A DNA stretch of 6,128 nt, taken from ZC4RG30 sp039800965 (GTDB taxonomy: Bacteria > Pseudomonadota > Gammaproteobacteria > Steroidobacterales > Steroidobacteraceae). The stretch covers positions 1 to 6,128 of the forward strand of contig JBDLPS010000183.1 in the NCBI GenBank assembly GCA_039800965.1, written 5' to 3'. Numbering within the stretch: the first letter of the stretch is position 1; every line of letters begins with the position of its first letter. Position numbers and translations under genes: made by a program. Positions 1-5,373 of this stretch are shown piece by piece. The notes below the pieces were generated by a model. The model searched no databases, had not been told where the DNA came from, and saw only the letters and a program-made list of their open reading frames with translations.

Positions 1-2774
1 TTGATCATCGAGATGAACTCGCCCTTGTAGACCGGCAATACCCGCCGGACCATCTGCGGCAGCACGATGTGCAGGAAGGTCTGCAGGCGGGTGAAGCCCA
101 TTGCCAGGCCGGCTTCGGTCTGGCCCTTGTCGATACCTTCGATGCCGCTGCGGAATATTTCCGCTGCATAGGCGCCGAAGTTCATGCCGAAGGCGATGAC
201 CGCGACCAGCACTGGCGGGATGTCCACCGACGCGAAGATCACGTAGAAGATCAGCATCAAAAGGACGAGCACGGGCAGGCCGCGCAACAGTCCGATGTAG
301 GCCTTGGCAGGCACGCTCATGAGCTTGCTGCGTGAAAGCCGCATCATGCAGATGCCGGCGCCCAGCAGCGTGCCGAACAGCGTGGACAGCAGCGAGATGA
401 TCACCGTGACCTTGAGCCCGTCCCACAGCAGCAGGTAGCGGTTCTCGGTCAGGATGTTGGCCTTGAAGCTCGCGACCGTGCGGTCCCAGAAGCCCGGCGT
501 GGATTGCACGGCCGATTCGCCGGCGATGTTCTCGCGCAGGGCGAAGAACCTCGAGGTGGCGCTATGGGTGCGCCTGCCGAAGTCAAAGGCCTTCTTGCGC
601 TCCTCGGTGATGTAGATGGACATGCCCAGCATGTCGACCTTCCCCGACGCCAGTGCCGGTGCGAGGCTGCCGAACATCATGCTGTCCAGCCGGATCGGGC
701 GGCCGATCTTGCGCGAGAACCGTGCCATCAGCTCAACGTCCAGGCCGACCAGATGGTTGTCGACCAGGCCGATGAACGGCAGGCCGACATCGTTGACGCC
801 AGCGACAAGGGGCTTGCCGGCCGGTTCGGGCGGCAGTTCGGGCATCACCCGCGAACGCTCCTCGATCCAGCGCCTGCGCATGTCGGGCAACGTACCGTCG
901 GCTTCCAGTTCCTCCACGAATGCATTGAACTGCGGCAGCAGTTCCGGGGCGATCGCCTTGCCGAAGGCGACGCCACGGTCGAACGGCAACTGGTCTTCGC
1001 CGAACATGGCCAGATGGCTGTCGGGACCGAAGGCCTGCTTGAGCGTGTCGGTGTCCATGATGCCGACGTCGGCCTTGCGGGTGTCCACCGCCATCAGGAC
1101 GTCGCTGACCGAGTGGTACTGGCTGACGGTGCTTTCCGGCCAGTTCTTGGCGAGCCAGGTTTCCTGTGCGCTGCCGACCATCACCGCGATGCGCTTGTCC
1201 TTTGCCTCCGTCGCGCTCGACAGCTTGAGGGCCTGTTGCGTGCCGGCAGTCGATTGCCCGGCGACCTGACCCTTGCGGGCGAACAGGCTGGACGTCGCCT
1301 GGTGGTACGGCGGCGAGAAATCGATGAGCTTCTTGCGCTCGTCCGTGATGAAGATCGAGGCGGCGATGGCATCGACCTTGCCCGCCGCGAGCGCTGCGAT
1401 GATGCTGCTGAACGGCATGTTCTCGAACCGCACGGGGCGACCGATGCTGCGTCCGAATCGTTCCATCAGTTCGATGTCGAAGCCCGCGAACCTGCCTTCC
1501 ACGATCGCTTCGAAGGGCAGGCCTTCCGCCGACGTGCCGATGACCAGCTCCTGTCCCGTCGGCGCGGAGGGGAGGGCGGGCATCGACTGTGCGTGCCCGT
1601 TCAGCCAGTACTTGCGCATCGCTGGCAGGGTCCCGTCCGCTTCGCTCGCCGCCACGAAGGCGGCGAAGCGATCGCGCAATGCCGTGGACTTCTTGTTGAA
1701 GCCCACCCCCAGGCCGAATGGAAGGATCGGCTCGCCGAAGATGGCAAGCGAGGGTTCCTTGCTCAGCGCTTCCTCGACCGTCGCCGTGTCGCAGAGGCCG
1801 ACGTCGGCCTTGCCGGTCCGCACCGCGAGCAGCAGGTCGCCGAAGGTCTGGTAGGTGGCGGCGGTAGCGCGTGGCCAGTTCTTCGTGACGTGTGCCTCAT
1901 GGGCGGTACCCAGCATCACGGCAACGCGCTTGTCCTCGGCATCGGAGGCCTTGGACAGCCTGGCGTCGCTCCCCGCCACGGGTGCCGTGCCGGCCGGCTT
2001 GCGGACGACGAGCATCAGGGCGTTGTCGAAGTAGTGTTCGCTGAAATCCACGAAGCGTGCGCGTTCAGGGGTTTTCGACATCCCGGTGACGATCACGTCG
2101 ATTTTTCCGGACTGCAGCGCCGGGATCAGCGCGGCGAATTTCATGTTGGCGAATTCGATGGGGCGCTTCACGCGCGCAGCGAGGCGACGGGCGATTTCGC
2201 CGTCGAAGCCGCTGACCTGACCCGACTTGTCGATGAAGCTCGCCGGTTCGCGGGTGGCGGCAACGCCGACCTTCAGCGGCGTGCCTGTCGTCGGCACCGG
2301 GATTTCCGGCACGACGTAGGGGGAGAGGTCCGGCTTGAACCAGCGCTTTTCCATGTCGGCCAGCGTGCCGTCGGCACGCAATTCGGCCACCATGGCATTC
2401 AGTTCGGCGAGCAGCGCGTCGTTGCCCTTGCGCACCGCCGCCGCGGTGGGTTCGTGGTCCAGTCGCTCCGGGACCATCAGCAGGTCCGGGTTGGTCTTGG
2501 CCAGTTGCAGCGCCTGCGGGAAGGCGGTGATCGCGACATCGACCTGGTTCGCCTTGAGTGCCGTGATGGCATCCATGATGTCGTCGAAGCTGCTGAGCCG
2601 GGCCTTGGGGAAGCGCTCCTTGCTCAGGCCCTCGGCCGTCGAGCCGGTCATGATGCCGATCCGGACTTGAGGCTGGTTGACGTCCGCCGCGTCATGGACG
2701 ACGAACTCGTCCTTCTTGCAGCCCGCGACCAACGCCAGCGCGGCGAGCACCAGGAATGACTTGAAGGGCTTCAT
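1..2774 (-). CDS. Amino-acid ABC transporter: lipoprotein signal, three substrate-binding units and HisM/GlnP-type permease fused (partial, runs off left edge)
   Basis: The frame is open from ATG at 2774 to the window edge, at least 924 residues. Residues 1-19 are a lipoprotein signal with lipobox LVAGC (Cys19). Three periplasmic amino-acid-binding (SBP_bac_3-like) units follow at about 24-260, 261-502 and 503-748, then a linker and a permease domain from about 781. Lobe 1 carboxylate-binding motifs TPER, TDER and TEER give Arg238, Arg480 and Arg726. The lobe 2 Asp for the ligand amino group is seen as Asp329 and Asp574; the first lobe 2 has Ala84 there. The permease shows R831-G-L-P834 and an EAA loop (E887-A-G, then LP at 905-906). 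Unusually, each unit starts with lobe 2. The start overlaps the upstream kinase stop (ATGA), with GTGGAAA as a likely ribosome site. Fused binding-domain permeases such as Lactococcus GlnP are known; three units in permuted order is not something I recall. Substrate is not predictable beyond a polar amino acid. The ATPase partner should be encoded to the left. Confidence 0.9.
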   Translation of the reverse strand, partial: MKPFKSFLVLAALALVAGCKKDEFVVHDAADVNQPQVRIGIMTGSTAEGLSKERFPKARLSSFDDIMDAITALKANQVDVAITAFPQALQLAKTNPDLLMVPERLDHEPTAAAVRKGNDALLAELNAMVAELRADGTLADMEKRWFKPDLSPYVVPEIPVPTTGTPLKVGVAATREPASFIDKSGQVSGFDGEIARRLAARVKRPIEFANMKFAALIPALQSGKIDVIVTGMSKTPERARFVDFSEHYFDNALMLVVRKPAGTAPVAGSDARLSKASDAEDKRVAVMLGTAHEAHVTKNWPRATAATYQTFGDLLLAVRTGKADVGLCDTATVEEALSKEPSLAIFGEPILPFGLGVGFNKKSTALRDRFAAFVAASEADGTLPAMRKYWLNGHAQSMPALPSAPTGQELVIGTSAEGLPFEAIVEGRFAGFDIELMERFGRSIGRPVRFENMPFSSIIAALAAGKVDAIAASIFITDERKKLIDFSPPYHQATSSLFARKGQVAGQSTAGTQQALKLSSATEAKDKRIAVMVGSAQETWLAKNWPESTVSQYHSVSDVLMAVDTRKADVGIMDTDTLKQAFGPDSHLAMFGEDQLPFDRGVAFGKAIAPELLPQFNAFVEELEADGTLPDMRRRWIEERSRVMPELPPEPAGKPLVAGVNDVGLPFIGLVDNHLVGLDVELMARFSRKIGRPIRLDSMMFGSLAPALASGKVDMLGMSIYITEERKKAFDFGRRTHSATSRFFALRENIAGESAVQSTPGFWDRTVASFKANILTENRYLLLWDGLKVTVIISLLSTLFGTLLGAGICMMRLSRSKLMSVPAKAYIGLLRGLPVLVLLMLIFYVIFASVDIPPVLVAVIAFGMNFGAYAAEIFRSGIEGIDKGQTEAGLAMGFTRLQTFLHIVLPQMVRRVLPVYKGEFISMI
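3..434 (-). other. Permease domain of the fused transporter (HisM/GlnP-type), incomplete
   Basis: Residues about 781-924 match the start and middle of polar amino-acid ABC permeases. They comprise a WDGLKVT entry, a first hydrophobic helix at about 789-810, RGLP at 831-834 followed by a second helix, a third helix ending in GAYAAEIFRSGI, and the EAA coupling loop that contacts the ATPase. The sequence ends just after the LPQ of that loop, so roughly the last third of a typical 220-residue domain is outside the window. The domain would sit in the inner membrane with the binding units in the periplasm. Confidence 0.9.
531..2705 (-). repeat. Three tandem substrate-binding units inside the transporter gene, each in lobe 2 - lobe 1 order
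   Basis: The protein repeats with a period of about 243-246 residues: the strand opening lobe 1 reads LKVGV at 167, LVIGT at 410 and LVAGV at 656. Each unit runs lobe 2 (R-V/I-x-V/I-M-x-G-S/T, then a K/Q-A/V-D-V element), the returning lobe 1 helices (ADGTL...W at 134-145, 379-390, 625-636), a Pro-rich linker (PEIP, PALP, PELP), then the lobe 1 N-terminal part with GK(I/V)D and T-x-E-R. Approximate base spans are unit 1 1995-2705, unit 2 1269-1994 and unit 3 531-1268. The copies are diverged at protein level, which points to old duplications rather than recent ones. Unit edges are my estimates. Confidence 0.8.
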
Positions 2775-3190
2775 GCGTTTTCCACGTTGCGTGTCAGGGT
2801 CAGTTCGTTCCGGCCGTCCATGTTCCGCCAGACGACCCGGTCCATCATCGTGCGGACCAGGTGTATGCCCAGCCCGCCGACAGGGCGGTTCTCGAGCGGT
2901 GCGTTGACGTCGGGTGTGTCGAGGGAGAGGGGATCGAAGCGTGCTCCGTCGTCCAGGATCACCATCGTGACCTGCTTGCCCTCGCAGTCCAGGCGGACTT
3001 CGACGGAAGGCTGGTGTCCATCGGACGGTTGGCCGTGGAACACGACGTTCAGGAAGATCTCCTCGAGGGCGAGTTCGAACGGAAACAGGGCCTCGGCTGG
3101 CAGGTCCCGTTCGCGCCAGAATGCCTGCAGGAATTCGCTGAACGCCGCCAACTGGTCGGCGTCGGCGGCGCGCTGCAGGCATGCGGACAT
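2771..3190 (-). CDS. RsbW/SpoIIAB-like anti-sigma factor serine kinase (HATPase domain)
   Basis: 139 residues, the usual length for this family and almost entirely one GHKL-type ATP-binding domain. The N box is E44-x-x-x-N48 followed by FHG. The G1 box is DDG at 80-82 with FDP after it, and the glycine-rich lid is GGLGIHLV at 105-112. The C-terminal strand NELTLTR closes the domain. Family members bind a sigma factor or other partner and phosphorylate a STAS antagonist on Ser, releasing or capturing the partner. The matching STAS gene lies directly upstream: its TGA abuts this ATG with no gap, and this gene's own stop overlaps the transporter start. No strong ribosome site is visible, so translational coupling is likely. 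The client protein is not encoded in the window; it may be a sigma factor or another target. Confidence 0.88.
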   Translation of the reverse strand: MSACLQRAADADQLAAFSEFLQAFWRERDLPAEALFPFELALEEIFLNVVFHGQPSDGHQPSVEVRLDCEGKQVTMVILDDGARFDPLSLDTPDVNAPLENRPVGGLGIHLVRTMMDRVVWRNMDGRNELTLTRNVENA

Positions 3191-3526
3191 TCAGGCGGCC
3201 CCGGCGGTTGCCGCGGCGCGGTCCGGGAGGATCTCGATGATGCGGCTGAAGCCGCTGATCTCGAAGACTTCCTTCACCGACGGTTGCAGGCCGCAGGCCA
3301 GGAAACTTGTTCCGGCAGCCTTTGACGCCCGCGCGGCGACGAGGAAAGAGCGCAGGCCGGCACTGGACACGTAATCCAGCGCGGCACAGTCGACCACAAG
3401 GCGTCCCGGTTTGGCGGCGATGGCCTGCTCCAGTTGCTGCTGGAAGGCCGTGGCGGCCCCGAAGTCCAGCCTGCCAGTGGCGGTGGCGACTGTCGTCGCG
3501 CCGACGGATTCGAAGGTTACCTGCAT
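3191..3526 (-). CDS. STAS-domain anti-sigma factor antagonist (SpoIIAA/RsbV-like)
   Basis: 111 residues forming a single STAS domain. The early GRLDF (18-22) corresponds to the GELD-type turn of SpoIIAA. The segment V44-V-D-C followed by LDYVSSAGLR (50-59) is the phosphorylation loop. By alignment from memory with SpoIIAA, Ser55 is the probable phosphoacceptor; Ser54 occupies the preceding Asp position. In partner switching, the unphosphorylated form binds the kinase and frees its client. The start at 3526 has AGGGAG nine bases upstream, a good Shine-Dalgarno. It is the first gene of the three-gene operon, so expression is set from the 3527-3670 region. The Ala-rich tail (104-111) adds no recognisable motif. 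Whether the pathway ends on a sigma factor cannot be seen here. Confidence 0.9.
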   Translation of the reverse strand: MQVTFESVGATTVATATGRLDFGAATAFQQQLEQAIAAKPGRLVVDCAALDYVSSAGLRSFLVAARASKAAGTSFLACGLQPSVKEVFEISGFSRIIEILPDRAAATAGAA

Positions 3527-3670
3527 GAGCGAATACTCCCTTTACGGCTTATTCCGGGGAGTCTAAATCCAAGGATCCCGCGGTGATTGCTGCAATCCAT
3601 CCAAAATGGATAGAGTCTCCATTGCCCTTTGGGGCGGCTTCGCGGACAAGGGCGGTCCCAGGATGGACGC
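3527..3670. promoter_or_regulatory. Divergent intergenic region between the STAS operon and the CDF gene
   Basis: These 144 bases must hold the control signals of both divergent transcripts. The STAS gene has a Shine-Dalgarno (AGGGAG, minus strand) and the CDF gene has AGGA at 3660-3663, seven bases before its ATG. On the plus strand TTGCTG (3587-3592) and TAGAGT (3611-3616) are 18 bases apart and could be a weak -35/-10 pair. No convincing sigma70 promoter was found for the minus-strand operon. The region is visibly less GC-rich around 3561-3625 than the flanking genes, as expected for a promoter zone. Confidence 0.5.
3595..3623. repeat. ATGGA/TCCAT half-site cluster (overlapping inverted repeats)
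   Basis: ATCCAT (3595-3600) pairs with ATGGAT (3606-3611) across a 5-base gap. AATGGA (3605-3610) also pairs with TCCATT (3618-3623) across 7 bases. The central element can therefore pair with either neighbour. A further ATGGA occurs at 3663-3667 next to the CDF start. This could be an operator for a dimeric regulator or two exclusive hairpins. The arms are short, so chance is possible. Confidence 0.35.
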
Positions 3671-4555
3671 ATGAATACACACAACAAGGTCGAGAAGGTT
3701 TCAGGGATCGGACTGGTGCTGTCGTTCGTCGCGCTGGTGGTTGTCGGCTACACCGCGCTGACCAGCAATTCCGTGGCGCTGCTGGCGGATCTGTGCAATT
3801 CGGCACTGGAGTTCGCAGCGGATCTCGTTGCCTTCGTCACGTTCCTGTTGCTGCGCAGCACGCGCTTCTCGCGGATGGAGTACGGGCTCGGCAAGTTCGA
3901 GAACGTGGCCGGTCTGTTCATCGGGTTGTTGATGTTCCTCGGCGCGCTGGGGTTGGTGGTCCTCACCATCGAGCGATTCCAGCATCCCGAACATCTCGAG
4001 GGCTCCGGCGTCTGGGTTGCCATCGCGAGCATCCTGGTGCTGGGCGCGCTCAACGCCTGGATGTACGCCAAGACGCGCCATATCGCTGGCGAGGACGCGA
4101 CGCCCATCATCGAAGCCCAGGCCAAGCTCTTCCGCAGCAAGATGCTGACGGATTTCGTGCTCGCGGCGGCGCTGCTGGGCGGTTCGCTGCTGGGTGGTGC
4201 ATGGGCCCACAACCTGGACCCACTGGCCTCCGTCGTCATCATCGTGGTCATGCTCAACGAGGCCTGGCACCTGGCGAGCCATGCGGTCCGCGATCTGGTC
4301 GACCAGACCATCAATGAGTCCATGCAGATGGTGGTGAATCGCCACCTGATCCGGCATTTCGATTCCTACGAGATGCTGGACCGTGTGCGCTCCCGTCGCT
4401 CCGGCGGAGACGTTTTCATCGAGATATTCCTGGCCTTCGATGCCAGCCGGACGGTCGGTGACATCCAGCCCTTGATCGACGACCTGCGGCAGGGCATAGA
4501 GTCCGAGATCCGCAGGTCGCGTGTGACCGTGGTGTCGCGGGCGCTTACTGCCTGA
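3671..4555 (+). CDS. Cation diffusion facilitator (CDF) family membrane protein with atypical metal sites
   Basis: 294 residues, normal CDF length. Six membrane segments are seen at about 12-30, 35-61, 76-100, 113-133, 158-179 and 183-203, followed by a cytoplasmic domain of about 85 residues. Family marks are NSVALLAD at 33-40, YGLGKFEN at 71-78 and LDPLAS at 182-187. The usual role is proton-coupled export of Zn, Fe, Mn or similar ions as a dimer. By alignment from memory with E. coli YiiP, the transport-site ligands (D45, D49, H153, D157) become N43, E47, K157 and D161. The site B and C histidines are also absent. It may use another substrate or have lost transport. ATG 3671 is preferred over the in-frame ATG at 3629 because AGGA lies seven bases upstream and the extra 14 residues are not family-like. 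The end overlaps the convergent lipoprotein gene by 11 bp. Confidence 0.9.
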   Translation: MNTHNKVEKVSGIGLVLSFVALVVVGYTALTSNSVALLADLCNSALEFAADLVAFVTFLLLRSTRFSRMEYGLGKFENVAGLFIGLLMFLGALGLVVLTIERFQHPEHLEGSGVWVAIASILVLGALNAWMYAKTRHIAGEDATPIIEAQAKLFRSKMLTDFVLAAALLGGSLLGGAWAHNLDPLASVVIIVVMLNEAWHLASHAVRDLVDQTINESMQMVVNRHLIRHFDSYEMLDRVRSRRSGGDVFIEIFLAFDASRTVGDIQPLIDDLRQGIESEIRRSRVTVVSRALTA

Positions 4556-5312
4556 CCAAGGCCGAGATGCCCCCGGTGTAGTAGGGCGCGGAGAACAGCA
4601 CCTGTTTTGCGCGCTCTTCGGTGATCGTTATGCAGGCGCCGATGAGGTCCACCTTGCCGGCGACGAGCGCAGGAATCAACGCGCCGAATTCCAGGTTGAC
4701 GATTTCCAGCTTGCGGTTGAGGCGCTGCGCGACGCGCGCGGCGATCTCGACGTCGAGGCCGACGACTTTCTGGGAACCGTCGACGAAGGAAAACGGTTCC
4801 GTGACGGAAGCCGTGCCGAACCGCAGAACACCTTCCGTACCGGTGGGAACTTCCGGCATCGGTCCCGGTGCGCCGCTCTTCGGCAGCCAGCGGTCCAGCA
4901 TTTTCTGGTAATCGCCAGAGGCTTTCGCCTCGGCCACGACTGCATCGACAGCGGCTTTCAGCGTCGCGTCGTCCAGGCGCGCGGCGAATCCGTATTGGTC
5001 GACCGTGATCGGATCCGGGAGCACCGCCAGCCCCGGCGTCTTGGCGGCGATGTTGCGCAGGATCGGTTCATCGTAGGCGGCGGCATCGGCCTTGCCGGCT
5101 TTCACGGCCATCGCTGCATCCAGCACGCTGTTGAAGTACTTGAAGCGCGCGTCCGGGATCTTGCTCGTGACGAGCTTGTCTGCGACCGTCCCGGTGGGCA
5201 CCGCGAAATCCTTCCCGCCCGAGAGCCCGGCGAGCGTCGTGATCTTCTCGCGCGAGGAGCAGCCCAACAGCAAGGACAGGACGGCAAGGCCGATTGCGAT
5301 GTGCTTCTTCAT
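4545..5312 (-). CDS. Substrate-binding lipoprotein, SBP_bac_3-like, in circularly permuted lobe order
   Basis: 255 residues from ATG 5312, which has GGGAA seven bases upstream. This start gives a compact lipoprotein signal ending in LLGC (Cys18); in-frame ATGs at 5333 and 5375 would put extra residues before the signal. After the lipobox the protein goes straight into lobe 2: ITTLAGL, then AVPTGT (37-42), KYFNSV, then GKADAAAYD with Asp81 in the ligand amino-group position. Returning lobe 1 helices end at RW (141-142), and a Pro-rich linker contains PMPEVPTG. The lobe 1 N-terminal part follows: LRFGT (163), EPFSFVD, GLDVEIA, GKVDLIG and TEER with Arg234, then FSAPYY (240-245), ending at ALVRQ. 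All ligand-contact positions checked are present. It resembles the units of the fused transporter and may feed it or act as a separate sensor (inference). TAA lies at 4547-4545. Confidence 0.88.
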   Translation of the reverse strand: MKKHIAIGLAVLSLLLGCSSREKITTLAGLSGGKDFAVPTGTVADKLVTSKIPDARFKYFNSVLDAAMAVKAGKADAAAYDEPILRNIAAKTPGLAVLPDPITVDQYGFAARLDDATLKAAVDAVVAEAKASGDYQKMLDRWLPKSGAPGPMPEVPTGTEGVLRFGTASVTEPFSFVDGSQKVVGLDVEIAARVAQRLNRKLEIVNLEFGALIPALVAGKVDLIGACITITEERAKQVLFSAPYYTGGISALVRQ

Positions 5313-5359
5313 GATCGAATTCCCAAGTGACATCCGCCGGTGGATCCGGTGCCGTGCGG

Positions 5360-5365
5360 AGTATA
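5360..5365 (-). promoter_or_regulatory. Possible -10 element for the lipoprotein gene
   Basis: TATACT on the minus strand differs from TATAAT at one base. It would place transcription start about 40 bases before the ATG at 5312. No good -35 hexamer is seen 16-18 bases upstream, so an activator or an extended element would be needed. The same bases lie just before the preferred start of the divergent secreted-protein gene. Confidence 0.3.
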
Positions 5366-5373
5366 GAGCCCCC

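Noticed and set aside
504..2759. A 751-codon open frame on the plus strand, antisense to the transporter gene
   Set aside because: It is in exact codon register with the minus-strand gene, so it stays open only because that gene avoids TTA, CTA and TCA codons, as expected at high GC. Its translation is rich in His, Arg, Asp and Gln with no domain, while the opposite strand gives clear transporter domains.
2700..2774. Possibility that the missing N-terminal lobe 1 of the transporter is a frameshift or truncation artefact
   Set aside because: A complete lipobox signal with ATGA coupling directly precedes lobe 2, and the separate lipoprotein gene at 4545-5312 shows the same arrangement independently.
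2787..3374. Plus-strand open frames opposite the kinase and STAS genes (also 2861-3325)
   Set aside because: Low-complexity Arg/Ser/Ala-rich translations opposite two well-recognised domains; no ribosome site or family feature.
3645..3660. Sigma54-like sequence TGGGACCGCCCTTGTC on the minus strand upstream of the STAS operon
   Set aside because: GG and the downstream element have the right spacing, but the second is GT rather than GC, and no enhancer-binding site was recognised. One imperfect match in GC-rich DNA is not enough.
3701..4357. Minus-strand open frames opposite the CDF gene (also 3748-4323)
   Set aside because: Shadows of a high-GC membrane-protein gene; translations are His/Gln/Asp-rich without recognisable features.
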